Shown here piece after piece: positions 12,701 to 24,236 of a stretch of 64,000 bases of DNA; position 1 is the stretch's first letter; the number at the start of each line of letters is the position of its first letter. This DNA is from Burhinus oedicnemus (Eukaryota > Chordata > Aves > Charadriiformes > Burhinidae). The notes beneath the pieces are model-generated. The model searched no databases. It had not been told where the DNA came from and worked only from the letters and a program-made list of their open reading frames with translations. Where the stretch lies: contig VFFE01009084.1 in the NCBI GenBank assembly GCA_008921705.1, positions 699,139-763,138 on the forward strand, read 5' to 3'. The position numbers and the translations under genes are program-made.

Positions 12701-14140
12701 CCAGTTTTAAAGCAATTCTGTAAATTATTGTGACATGATGAATGCCCAGGTGATGAACCTTTATCCATGTGACTTTAAGCAATACTTTTCTCCCACTGTG
12801 GTCTGTGGTCCTACAGGACAGCAGGAGTAGCAGTACCCAATACTGTCCCACCACTTCCTGGTCTGAAAATCTGCTGAAAGTATGAAGTAGCTGTTGGAGG
12901 AAGATGACAGGCTACTGATCATAGTACCTGCAAGAGACACAGTTAATGGTTTAGCAAGGGATTTTCTGAGTCTACTGTTGCAGCAGCTCCTCATAACTAA
13001 AAGTCCAGCACTAGTGACATCCCTCCCTTACAGACAGAACATGTCATTTAGCATACTAAGCAAGGCAGGGGCAGCTGTCACCACTGCTTTTCCCATTCTG
13101 CCCCCTCTGCATGGCCACTTGGGGGCTAAAGGCTAGAGATATTGCTCCTCCTGAGGTGCCTAATTCTCAGTGATATCAACGTAGAGGCCTGTCAGTAAAA
13201 GTAGAATTCCACATAGCAGTGAAAACCTACTTCATCTGCAACCCTTGCATTAGGTCAGATCATGACTGTTTCTCTGTACAAAAATCTGCATCGCAGTCTG
13301 ACATTCATTTTCATGTAGGCGTCTGCCTACATTTGCTGCCATGAGCTCTCTTCAAGCATTGTGGAAAGAAATAGGTACTTTTAGGATAAGATTCGTCTGA
13401 TTTATTTTAGACATCCATTTCAGGATGAAATTGAATCCAAAAGTGCTTGTTTCAGTCCAGTGACTATAAGAGGAGTTGGGGTGACTAACTTAGAAACAGG
13501 TATTGCGTTCCACTCAATGCTGGTGTTATGTTGAGCAACAGCAGGGATCAATGAGGCTCTAATGGGAGGGTGGGTGGATTAGAAGTTTTACTCATGACTT
13601 GTTAGGATTGATAAAAAATGGCAAGGAGAAATATTTGGATTCCTATACCTCTCCCCTCTGGACCTCTAAACCCCAGTTATTCTCACGCAGAAACCTGTCA
13701 CTTTGGCTTCTTACTACCCTCGGACATAGTGGAGGGTACATTTGATGTTAATAACAAAAGCAGAAGAGAAAAAATGAGTATGTCACAAACAAGGAGTGAT
13801 GATAAATAAATGAAGGATAGCATTTCTCATTTACTCCAGCATCTTTAGAGACACTCCCCATATCTTCTTCCCCTAGAATGGGCCCCTGGAGGAGGTTTGT
13901 TTTTGTGGAGTAATTGCTGGTACGAGACTGGTATGCTGGGCTTTCCTCTGCATTTCTCTGTGTGACTGTTCTGAGAGAACTGCAATGATCCCTTCTGCCT
14001 TTGCAGTCTGTGAATAATCATTTGACCATGGAGGGAAGCAAGGGATTCAGAGGTGTCAGTTCTGTTATTCCTTGAACAATCATATGTAACATCAAGTTTG
14101 GCCCCAGAGGTGGGCATATTAACAGCTAGGTCATTTTGAT
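6767..14140. other. Unique DNA without recognised genes
   Basis: It contains only stop-limited ORFs of up to 143 codons (10325-10756, minus) and overlapping ORFs on both strands around 8.4-8.7 kb. No repeat family and no splice-supported frame was found. Confidence 0.6.
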
Positions 14141-14642
14141 CATAGCATCATAGAATCACAGAATAGTTGAGATTGGAAGGGACCTCTGGAGGTCACCTAG
14201 TACAACTCTCCTGCTCAAGCAGGGTCACCTACAGACAGTTGCCCAGGACTGTGTCCAGATGGCTTTTGAGCAGCTCCAAGGATGGAGACTCTACCATCTC
14301 TCTGGGCAACCTGTGTCAGTGCCCAGTCACCTTCATAGTGAAAAAATCTTTCCTGATGTTCAAACAGAGCCTTCTGTGTTTCAGTTTGTGTCCACTGCCT
14401 CTGGTCCTGTCACCGGACACCACTGGAAACAGCCTGGCTCTGTCTTCTTTATACCTTCCCTTCAAATATTTCTATATATTGATGAGATCCCCTCAGAGCT
14501 TTCTCCTCTCCAGGCTGAAAAATCCCAGGTCTCTCAGCCTTTCCTTATGGGAGAGGTGCCCCAGTCCCTTAATCATTGTAGTGATCTTTAACTGGACTCT
14601 CCAGTATGTCCATGTCTTCCTTGTACTGAGGAACCCAGAATG
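14141..14642 (-). mobile_element. CR1 LINE 3'-end fragment
   Basis: This is the reverse complement of the CR1 3' region. On the plus strand it begins with the remnant of the CR1 terminal octamer repeats (CATAGCATCATAGAATCACAG) and continues through GGAAGGGACCTCTGGAGGTC, the antisense of the conserved 3' end. It then covers the antisense of the ORF2 C-terminus up to GTACTGAGGAACCCAGAATG near 14642. It is a typical 5'-truncated insertion of about 500 bp, moderately diverged. The antisense strand happens to stay open for 170 codons (14167-14679), which is an artefact of CR1 composition. See the 17200-17422 fragment, which takes up the consensus where this one stops. Confidence 0.93.
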
Positions 14643-14763
14643 CCTTGGTGTCCTCAAGCTTTACCATAATTTATTCTGACGCAGTCTGGGCTTCTGGGTA
14701 AACTACTCAAGTTGTCTTAATTTGATAACAAGTTGTGGTCATTTGCACTTAAGCCCATGGTGC

Positions 14764-14818
14764 TATTATTTAATATTTCTATTATTATTATTATTTTGTT
14801 ATTACTTCATATTATTGT
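14764..14818. repeat. Imperfect ATT-rich low-complexity tract
   Basis: Repeated ATT units with interruptions, including five in a row at 14781-14795. It lies about 120 bases beyond the 5' boundary of the 14-kb CR1 fragment. Confidence 0.85.
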
Positions 14819-15113
14819 TATGAGGGCTCCAGTGGGAGCATAGTGGGACCCACTCAGTGCAAAACAGCGATATAACTAGCAGATGTCCCATAGTGTTGTC
14901 ATCGACATTGCTCAAAGGATCTTCAGTGAGGAAACTATATACGACTGGTTCATTCAGTGTTATACAAGTGCTGTCATAAGAATATTAGAGATCTGTAAGC
15001 ACTAACTGCAATATGCCTAAGATTGAAATGCGGAATAAGCAGAGTAATACTACCCAACTTATCATGTCCAGCAGAACTATATTTGGGTGCTTTGCTGTTA
15101 AACGAGTTCTCAG

Positions 15114-15189
15114 AACATTAGACTAGATTGTAGCAAGTGTCATTTGGTTAAACTTAATGTCAAACATGGAGAGATTTTAAGGTTGGAAG
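15114..15189 (+). other. Candidate internal coding exon (76 nt)
   Basis: The acceptor is TGCTGTTAAACGAGTTCTCAG, moderate. The donor is TTGGAAG|GTGAGTG, strong. The frame is open from the first base: NIRLDCSKCHLVKLNVKHGE, then ILRLE, plus one base. It lies inside the DNA that separates the two minus-strand CR1 fragments. Not recognised. Confidence 0.18.
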
Positions 15190-17003
15190 GTGAGTGTGGG
15201 TTAAAAACCTGACCATTTGACTTTTTATGATCACTTTATATCTGACCAATAAAAAAGGAGCTGCTGCTACTGCTGGCTGTGGCATTCTGACAATGCCGTT
15301 TTGTTCGTGAAATAACTAGGGAGGGAGGAAAATAAACCAAACTTGCAGTGTTTGCTGCATCTGTGACCTCTGTCACTTTACTCATGGACCTCTGTTGACA
15401 TTTCTAACAACGTTTGTGCTTGAGAGAAGTGATCCTTCTTTGGACACTCAGATTTTTTTAGGCAAACAAAAACATTTGGCTTCCTTATTTTTTCAGATAG
15501 ACTGAGCTTTTTCTTTTTTTATATATATAAGAAGGTATATATATTTTCTGATATATCTGTGGAGCTGAATCTGCTTTATGTCATCTCCAACTCCTTAGCT
15601 CTACTGATAACACCTTTAATGTAAAGAATGGTGCAATAGCAGCATTTTATATGTTGTAACTATTGCCCAAGAGTATTATCATGTACAAGAGTATTTCATA
15701 ACTCTTGCAGGAGTTCTAATATCCATTAATCTAATAGTTTCTGTATCTTGTTATTACAGTACTATTAACATGCCATGTAGGCACTTCACCAAAAGGTCTA
15801 CTTTCTTGAGGTTTTTCAGAGCTTGCTCTTTATAAACAACTTTGGATACTGCTTGCTAATTAGCTGACAACATTCAGAGGGTGATCAACAATGAGATTAT
15901 TTGTGGCTGGTGCACTTCTGTTATTTATTTATGTAAGGCTGTCACATGAATGGAAATTAGTTTGTGTTCTTCTGTGACTCAGATACTGCTTTTTGCCATT
16001 TGTAAAAAATATACAGGAAAATGGTTTGTAGTCTTCCTGTATAAGCTGTTAGATATCCTGAACTCCAGCATCTGTCTGTTCTAAAGGCAAGTGACATAAA
16101 AAGATCTTTTCTGTGCCTTCTTTTTTGGTACTTTTAATGATAAACATATTACCTGTTTAGAAGCAGGCATAAAGCATCCTGAATGGTTGGATCTGCTTCT
16201 ATCAGGTATTAGTGAACGATCTATCGAACGCATTTGAGACTACTATTTTAAAAATCTCTTTCAAAATTTCAGAAGACAAACCCTGTCTCTTAGATCTTCC
16301 TAAAAAATGTTTATAAGAAAACCATGTCTCTGCTTGTCCTTTATCAGCTGACTCAATGAATGACAAACTTGATGTTTCAGTAGACAGATATCTTGACCTA
16401 TGAAATCATAATTAGATTTTGTGGTTATTGCTCTCTCCTGTACAGACTTGGCACAGTCAGCTTAGGCAAGGGAGGTGAAAAAGAGGCAGAAGAGAAAATG
16501 TAAGATCTTTTTAAAACTTACAAACATTTGTGCCTGAGTAACTTTACTTATGTCAACAGGAACACCGTTGTTTAGACTGTTACAGTATGCCTTGTAATCA
16601 TCTACTTTTAAATAAATGTTTGTAACATTTAACCATAGGTAAAGGTCAACACTGGTCTCAGGGTGCAATAAAATAAGAAATAGTAACTGCAGTCGAAATA
16701 AATGCATAATAGTAATTTCCCTTCAGGGTCATTTAGATTTGACTTGCCAGTTACGTCTCACTGGTTTTGAACTGATTTAAAAGGAATTTGAACGGTGGAC
16801 AAGGATTTGCTTTATCTGATACACTTCATATAGGATATGTCAGTTGGAATTGGGAACATTTTCATGGAAAGCTATGTCCTTTTCAGTGATATAACAGAGA
16901 TTTTCAGACTTCTTAGTAAATCCTTAAGTTAATGTAGTTTTGCTGCATTAGGAAGGACATTCTTACTGCTTTGGACTTATTCACATTTTCTTTTTTGAGC
17001 AAA

Positions 17004-17019
17004 TTTTTTTTTTTTTTTT
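17004..17019. repeat. T16 homopolymer
   Basis: Sixteen T residues about 180 bases before the 17.2-kb CR1 fragment. It could be the poly(A) tail of a minus-strand retrocopy, or simply a homopolymer. No copied gene is recognisable beside it. Confidence 0.9.
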
Positions 17020-17199
17020 AATAGTATTACTAAGTCTAGCCTGGGAGAAAAGCACCCTTCTGTTTGCAGAACAACATAATCCAGTTTTCATCCTTCATTA
17101 ACATTTGCTAAGTAGAATTGAACAAATGTAGGCTTTACCACCTGTTGGCAAAGCAGAGCTTGCTTTAAAACAGATAACTACTGCTATACAGGCCCTTTC

Positions 17200-17422
17200 T
17201 TAGGGTGAGGAGTATGAAACTGGATCCAGCACTCCAAATGTGTCTCACCAGGGATGAGTAGAGAGGAAAGATCATCTCCTTCAACCTGCTGACAATGTTC
17301 ATCCTAACACAGTCCGAGATGCTGCTGGCCTCCTTTGCTGCAAGGACACACATTGCTGGTACATGGTCAGCTTGTTGTCCACCAAGACCCTCAGGTCCTT
17401 TTCTGCAAAGCTGCTTTCAGGG
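17200..17422 (-). mobile_element. CR1 LINE internal (ORF2 C-terminal) fragment
   Basis: This is an antisense CR1 segment. It shows the characteristic runs ACTGGATCCAGCACTCC, TCACCAGGGATGAGTAGAG, CTTGTTGTCCACCAAGACC and CTCAGGTCCTTTTCTGCA. These lie directly upstream (in element orientation) of the part present at 14141-14642. It has no 3' end of its own. Divergence looks similar to the 14-kb fragment. It is either an independent internal fragment or the 5' continuation of that copy, separated by inserted DNA. The lower boundary is blurred between about 17195 and 17215. Confidence 0.88.
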
Positions 17423-19984
17423 AGAATTAACCTTATAATGTCAAATTTGCTTTGGAAACCGTGATTTAAACTCTAAGGCTGAGATCCACATTAAGGCTTG
17501 AATGTATCAATGCTGAGTGTCAGAGAACAAAACCTTTGGTCACTGAGCTGCAGAAGCTGGGATCTGTGGCAGGGAGGCCTCCAGTGGGCATGCAGAAGAT
17601 TAAATGCTTTGGAATGCCACCAGCATGTTTAGTGAGAGCTCACCCAAATTAGATCTTTGAGCAGGAAGGTGCCTGCTCCATCTGACAGTGAAAAACTGAG
17701 GGCCAGCATGTATCCTAAATCCCATTCTCCATTTACACAAATTCTTTCCCTAGAGCCTGCTAAAGGAGGCAGGTGCCTACAACAATTTTCTGAAAAACTT
17801 GAGCGATGGTCATTTTCTCCTTTTTTCCCTTAGCACTATTGTTAGGGCCCTTATTCGTTGTTTTGCAGTGTCAGCTTTAGGTCTTTCATTTGTTTGAGGG
17901 GGATCACTTCTCAGGAGAGCGCTCTGAAGTCAAGTTGTAAGATGAAGTTTTTGCACTTCACATAACAGTATTAAATATTCACTGGGTACAAGAGAGCAGG
18001 TGATTCTTCAGCTTTGTGAGTCATCTGGGCGGCAGAGGCCTGAACCTCACTTATGCAACCTTTCCCTCCCTTCTCATTCCCTCGTCTAATTGTTTTATAC
18101 CAAGTGTGAAAACTTCAAGAGAAAAGGTAGAGAAAACCCTTTCATCTTTCAAAAATTATGACACTTTACCCAACTAATGGATGTAGGTCACAGATACTCT
18201 GCAAATTTCATCCATAAATCCGTTTGAAGAGACTAATTTTTACCACGCATTTGTACAGTACATAGAAATTTGAGTCTGGATTACTTTAATTAGGAGTCCA
18301 AACTCTGCAGATTGCTGCAGCAATGTAAGTAGTGACTACATCTCAATTATTTTCACTTGAGTTGTGATGGTGCATTTCATCATAGTAATGGCAAAGAGGA
18401 CCACTTGTCTCATGGTCAGGAGAAGAGAAAAAGCTTAGGAAAATAGTCTCCTTTTTAAAATAGTAATCATGTTTAAGCAAAAAAAGCAAGATGTCAGAAA
18501 GATTGTCTGTAAAAGATCAGAAATATGATTAATAATAATAAATGAGTTAGGTGTACCATAGTCCAGAGACAGACACTTAGTTAACCATTGTCCTTAAAAG
18601 CACACAGTTAAAAACCAATTGTATAGCATATTAGCCTCAACAGTGGTTTGACATTAGGCTGGTATAAAACGTTAACTCCTGAAGAGTTTGCTGTTTAAGT
18701 ATTTTTTCTGTGTAACTGCATCCCTTTATCATAGCTCTTAGGGGTAAAATTCCAGGTTCAATCACATTGTGCCTGCTCTAAGCTATCCATCACTTCCTAA
18801 CTGCTTTTAATTATCCTGGAATTAAGATGTATTTTCTGGGGTCTAGCATCAAGGTGACTTCCTGAGGTCAGGGCAAAGTCTGTGCTCTGCAGAACAGAAG
18901 GGATGTGTACCACTTCACAGGTCTCTACTGGCTGTTAGTGCCTGGGGCAGTGTTACAACACCTTGGAAGACAGCATTTCTTGAAGAACTTCTGAGATAAC
19001 ATAGGTGCTGTGTCTACCGTGACTAAGGTTTAATATGCCTACATTAGTTGTTTCATTCTTATTTTGTTTTCCTTCATGTTTTGTTTTTGTCTGGGTCTCT
19101 TGTCCTATTGTCTTTCAGATGGATTCTTTCTTTTTCACTGATCTCAAGCAGCAATTAAAACTCTCACCGGCCTCCATTTTTCTTCAGGGAATTCATTGTC
19201 CTTCAGTTTTATATGTGCAAATCCACTGTCTTCAAAATATAGCTGCAGTGACACCTGGGTAACCCTATTAGGAATGTAAATATGGTAATTACAGTCAGTT
19301 GAGGGACTAAAAGGTCATGTGAAATCTGCATGTGAGAAATACTGTGGCTCTATTTAAAAAAGACAATAAGTGGTGTGGCTTTACACAGGTCATTCACTGA
19401 AAACATGGTAACTACCTTCTTGAAGACTCTGGACAAATGCCTTTTGAGGTTCAGTCACAGATTTGTCTGGTCCCCACCTGTGAACACATTGTGAGTTAGC
19501 TCAAGGTTGCTTCTTGTTTGCTTATGCTATTTATTTATGAGGTCTCTATCACTATGCCCACATAGATTTCCATAAGAACAAGTCAAGTACTGTAAGAACA
19601 AGAACAAGTTTAAACCTCTGTGGTTTGCATGTGCCCTATAGAAACTCTTCTCGCATATGTTGTGCCCATTTATGCAAGGGCTCCTAGATCTTTAACTCTA
19701 AACCAACTCTTTAATGCTAGAATGTTCTTCTATTCCAGTTCACTGTTCTAGGCCCTAAGGAAACTATTAGACAGTAGAAAATAGAAGATATCAAAATGTC
19801 AGTCATCTTGGTGACTATTTCTGAGCACAGACTGCAAGAAACCTCACAAGTACTTGGGCCAGTCTGACAATAACTGAAGGCGACCTTCTCATGTCTTAAA
19901 GATTAAGCAAGGATTTTATACTCAGTGTTCTCAATACCAAGTCTAATACAAAAGTAGTGGCTGATGCAGGAATGCAATTTTATG
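17423..19984. other. Unique DNA without recognised genes
   Basis: No protein, RNA or repeat family recognised. A short ORF at 19035-19262 is hydrophobic and T-rich and looks fortuitous. Confidence 0.6.
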
Positions 19985-20056
19985 GCCTGTAAGCTGCAGG
20001 GGGACAGATGAGATGATCATAGCTATTCTTTCTGATCTTCAGATCTATTATCTCAA
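19985..20056 (+). mobile_element. Probable ancient CR1/L3-type 3'-end scrap
   Basis: CAGGGGGACAGATGAGATG, then ATCATAGCTATTCTTTCTG and ATCTTCAGATCTATTA resemble the amniote CR1/L3 terminus (gtcagactagatgatcataatggtcccttctgacctt..atctatga). Only the terminal 70 or so bases are recognisable. An alignment to ancestral amniote repeat consensuses would be decisive. Confidence 0.45.
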
Positions 20057-21770
20057 TATATTAACTAACTTCTGTATAGTAGAGTGGGTTTGCATTAAAT
20101 CTTTTCATTTACTTGAAGACACACTACTGTACATTCGACATCCAGATGCCCTCTACTGTACCTGCTGTAAAAATTCAGACTAAAAAGACAAACCCAGTCC
20201 ACAGAGATGGAATTTCAGCAAGCAGGAACTGGAGTAGTCCTACTGATTTTTGTGTATGTGTGTCAGTTTACAGTGGTTGAGGACCATGGTCACAATGGAT
20301 GTGAAGAAAAAGAGGTTGAAAATAAGTGCTTATACAAAGCAGACCTCTGGAAGAAGCCCTCCTGTGCAGAGTTGCTTTGCACCATCACCCTGAATGTCCT
20401 TGAATGTGGCCTGACCAGCCTGGAGAGAACAACCCACCTTACTCCAGAGCTTCCCTCTCTGTTGGTGACAGCCTAGGCAAGAAGTGCTTGCAGGGAAGCT
20501 CAGGACTGTTGTTTCTTGTTTTTATTGTTGGATTGTTGTGTGTGTTGCAGCTTGGTATAAATTAAGGAGGTCCTTATGCTACTCTAACATGACATGGGAA
20601 GAACATTCCTGCAAGGAGCTGCTGCACCAGGATAGCAGTTGGGCAAGCAAATCCCTCAGGCTACCCTTGCAATCTGGTCACTGACTGTTGAGCTTCACTA
20701 CTTCTAAGTTCATTAATACATCCACTAGTCCCACCTAGGATGGTTCCTCAGAAAAGGTAAGAGAAATCTTATTCTGTGAGGTATTTATATAATTTATTTG
20801 TATACAATAATATATAATATATATAAGGAATGTATTTATATAATGTTTTTATATAACGTAGGTCATCAGTAAGACGTGAGAGGAAGTGTGACTAAAATTA
20901 TTCACTTTAAAAACATTATATCTTTGAAAACATTATCAGGGCAAATGTGTTCCCTAATCACCAAGCTGCAAGCCAAATATTAAATTGTTGATCATATCTA
21001 TTCTTATTGTTATGAAGGCTGTACCACACTAACAATACACTGTTTAAAATGAGGATTAGAACTCAAGGTAAGTTCACTAAAAAGGCAGCTATTTGTTAAG
21101 TAAGTCCTTAAGTGAAAACATTTTCGAAATCAGCTTTCATATGTGGAGATTAATTGGGATGCTGAAGTGCTTGGGTGTGCACGAGTCCTGAGGCATTAGA
21201 ATCCATTGTCCTGGAAATACAAGTACATTCCTATTTTACTGTTCTCAGCTGCATGGATAGTTGCACAGCCTGAGCCACAGCTGTCCTTTGTTGTACAGAT
21301 GGCTAACAAAAGCCTGGGATGCTTTCCGCTGAGACAAAGACACTAAATGAACTGAAGCTATGCTTTCGATCTGGTCCTTAGTCAGCAAGGGTGGTACACA
21401 GATGGTAATTCTTGCCTTCACAGTCCTAAGGTTTGTTTTTTCCACAATTAATTACTGAATTGTGTATCTCCAGTTTTTATGAGTTTTCATATTTGAGGAA
21501 TTCCAAAGAAACTTGAATTGTAGTGAGTCCCACAGCAGGCCCTGTTGCATTATTTGAAGTGCAAATCCAGAAGTGAGTCTTGGTTATTTCTGAAAATTTT
21601 AGCCACTAGTTATTTGACCTCTCAGATAAGTTGAAGCCTGGTGGGGTGAAGGAAATATGTGGACTGCAATGTGATTATAGACCTACTGAGACTTTAACCA
21701 GGCTCGTTGTATTCTACTCAGACTCTACTTCTTTTTCAGACAGAAAGTGCTTTGAAAAAGATGCCTTGTC

Positions 21771-22010
21771 TCAGCACTGAAACTCTCCGAGACACAGCTC
21801 AAGTGCACAAGCGAACCTTCTTGAGCATTCGTGCTCTACTAACTGGCTAGGATCTTGTGCTTTATTTACAACTTCCTTTATTATATCAAGGCCAAAACGC
21901 AGCTCATCTACGATTCTTCCTTCTCTAGGCAAGAGCTGATAGTATAAATTTAGCTCCTCATATATACCAGTCCAACTTAGTCCAATCACTGCTTTGCTGA
22001 GAAATTCCAT
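21771..22010 (-). CDS. CpG-enriched ORF, hypothetical (79 aa)
   Basis: The frame contains GIYEELNLYYQLLPREGRIV, then DELRFGLDIIKEVVNKAQ, then a Cys-containing tail ELCLGEFQC. The DNA holds five CpGs in about 240 bases, unlike its flanks, and the predicted peptide is helical and acidic. No clear splice sites or homologue are recognised, and the length is within chance for this composition. It could be a fragment of a retroelement or processed gene. Confidence 0.15.
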   Translation of the reverse strand: MEFLSKAVIGLSWTGIYEELNLYYQLLPREGRIVDELRFGLDIIKEVVNKAQDPSQLVEHECSRRFACALELCLGEFQC

Positions 22011-22489
22011 ATTGATTTTGGGTTTTATCTCTGTGCTTCTTAAGGCATGAATTGATTATGATTCACTGTCTATGGTATCTAGTCTCTGCAGTTTCACAGT
22101 TTTTCACGAGCGTGTACATTGTCAGCTGTGAGGTACATGCTCATTGCAGGGAGATGCACACTGAAATGTGTGGGAGGATTTTTAACTGATTTTTCCACTG
22201 GTGTGTGGAACTCCTGAGTTCCTTTTTGAACAACTTGATCTTTCAGGAATCCTTAATCAAACCATGAAGAATATTTACATCTCTTTTTGCTTTTATCCAT
22301 TTTGAAACACATGCTGATACATACAATTATATCCACCTAGAAGGTTCCTCAGCACTGCATTAAGAACAAAGTATAAATATAATTTTCTGCTATTTGTAAC
22401 ACAAAGTTTTGAGCTCAAAGACAGTTTTCTCACAGAACATTTGTATGTCAAAAAATGGTGTTTTGATGGGCCTGTCATTTCCTTCAACA

Positions 22490-22960
22490 CTCCGGGGAGA
22501 TGTTGCCAGTGATGCTGCTTCCTAGGGTTTTTGTTTTGTTTTCTGTTTGCCTGCTCTTTCTCTGCCAGCCTGGCTCTCTGCCTGCCAGGGACATAGGACA
22601 ACTGTATCCAATCTTCCTTTCATACCATGTCCATATCTCTGGACTCCTCTGCTCCTTGGGATGTCCGCATGCCCAAATGGCTCATTGGATAGGCTGCCTA
22701 ATTGCCCTGGTACTTAAGTCTTGTGAGCCAGGCCCTGTCTCTTTGGTCAGATTGGCTTCTCTGTTCTCAAAGTGACTGTACTGGGACTAGCCAGGCTCAG
22801 GAGTTTGCCAGTTGGTAGGACTTGGGGCTGTCCATCTGCTGCCGTACCTTGTGAACAGGCTACTTGGGTACTGATTCATTAGAAGGCAGGGGAGCTGGCT
22901 GACCCCAAAGAAGTCTGTGAGATTCCAAGATTACAGGCTGACAAAAAAGGCCAGGGAAAT
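22490..22960. other. GC-rich patch of unknown nature
   Basis: Near 50% GC, against under 40% nearby, with short open frames on both strands and phrases such as GCCAGCCTGGCTCTCTGCC. It may be an old repeat or LTR remnant, but no family, terminal repeat or motif could be identified. Confidence 0.35.
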
Positions 22961-23479
22961 AAAAAATCTAACAGTTTTCTTCTGTGGGAAATCTTAGTTG
23001 ATTTTTTAAAAAAATTTGAGCAACAATATTTATAAATACACCTGGTGTCAGACTTCTCTACAGATGATTCCAGTCAGCTGTCTTGTTGAGTGCTTTTACT
23101 ATGCTACCAGCTACAAAGTGGGAAAAGATAATTTCTTTTGAAGGTCTGCAGGAATCCCTATGCAAATGAGAAATGCATATAGGCGCTTGATATGAAAATC
23201 ACATATACAAAAAACCCCCGAATCACATGTTAATTTTGTTCCTTGAAGAAATGCAAAGGGTAGCCATAATCTAAAATACAGTCACTAAGCCAAGCTGAAA
23301 AATGTATTTCTAGGATCAGTATGTTTTAAAATTGTTCTTAAAACATTTATACTGCCTGGTGACATTAACTTGAAAGCTGCTAGAATATTAATAGGGAAGT
23401 TTAGTCTCCCTCCACCTCACCTTACCTTCTTCTTGGACACAGGTTACAGTAACAATTCAGATTTTTTATTATAAAATGT

Positions 23480-24115
23480 ATAGAAGAAATATTTAGAAAT
23501 CTTTAGAAGATGAAAGGAAGTTTGATGAAAAAAAATCAAAATCAAGAAAGAAGGAAGATAGATAGGAGTAGCATAAATTTACTCATGTAGACTTCGGCCT
23601 CAAAACAAGAAGAACCAAAAAAAGGAATTAAAATAAAGACATTCAGGAACAAGCCAGGAAAAATGAAATGTTCTGCAAAAACTGTTACATAAACTTTAGA
23701 AAAAATCATAACAGTCTGATGAGATGAAAAAGGTGATTAAGTATGTGAGAGCTCTCAAGTGTGAGAAATTCAGAGTAGTTACTTCTCCTCGGTTTTCAAT
23801 ATATAAGAGAAGAGATCATCAGCAAACCTTACACAGAAATCAGAAAAATTATTAAGGGCAACAGTTAGAGAAGCCAGGACCAAAGGGCAGTTAAGGAGCT
23901 TATAAAAGAAAGTTTGTCACCCTAAATATCCATTGGCCTGCAAATTTGAATGTGCTGGATTTGGGTGGTGAATAAGAAATACAGCAGCTTTGAAAAAAAT
24001 CAGCAATATAATAATTCCTTACCATAAAATAGAGAAAATGAATTTGTTGCTTCTCTTTAAGAAAGCAGGTATAAAAAACTATGAATCAATCCTCATGAAT
24101 CTACACAGAATGGGA
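23480..24115 (+). mobile_element. Probable ancient CR1/L3-type LINE, RT N-terminal part
   Basis: This is a 0.6-kb A/purine-rich stretch of the kind that LINE sense strands leave. Near its end (24038-24085) the frame reads NLLLLFKKAGIKNYES, which matches the early RT block of CR1/L3 elements (VVPLFKKGxKxxxxNYRP). Other frames upstream are broken and no long ORF survives. There is no 3' end, because the sequence switches to another repeat remnant at about 24150. The left boundary is a guess based on composition. Only the RT block is solid, and the remainder is inferred. Confidence 0.45.
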
Positions 24116-24154
24116 TATTCTACCATCTAGTAAAAGAATCAATGCTCCAAGTCT

Positions 24155-24236
24155 GAGACCAGTGTAAATTAGCACAGCTGCATTGACCTAATTCAAGCCA
24201 CATTGATTTACACAAGATAAGAATCAGTCCTGCAGA
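24155..24236. repeat. Palindromic (MITE-like) ancient repeat remnant
   Basis: GTGTAAATTAGCACAGCT on the left and CACATTGATTTACACA on the right form an imperfect inverted repeat flanking CATTGACCTAATTCAAG. The segment ends with GAATCAGTCCTGCAGAGCT. The arrangement (..ccagtgtaaat..cattga..tcaatg..atttacac..ctgag) is one I associate with old dispersed palindromic repeats in sauropsid genomes. I cannot name the family with certainty. Confidence 0.5.

Noticed and set aside
14167..14679. 170-codon plus-strand ORF
   Set aside because: It is the antisense of the CR1 3' region. The similar antisense frame at 31286-31741 shares residues such as EGTSG..LVQ, showing both come from transposon antisense.
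20207..20476. 89-codon ORF with a signal-peptide-like start (GVVLLIFVYVCQF)
   Set aside because: No cleavage context, no domain and no splice support. The hydrophobic run is from T-rich codons.
23160..23167. Octamer ATGCAAAT, also at 32168-32175
   Set aside because: About two exact octamers are expected by chance in 64 kb on two strands, and neither is clustered with other sites.
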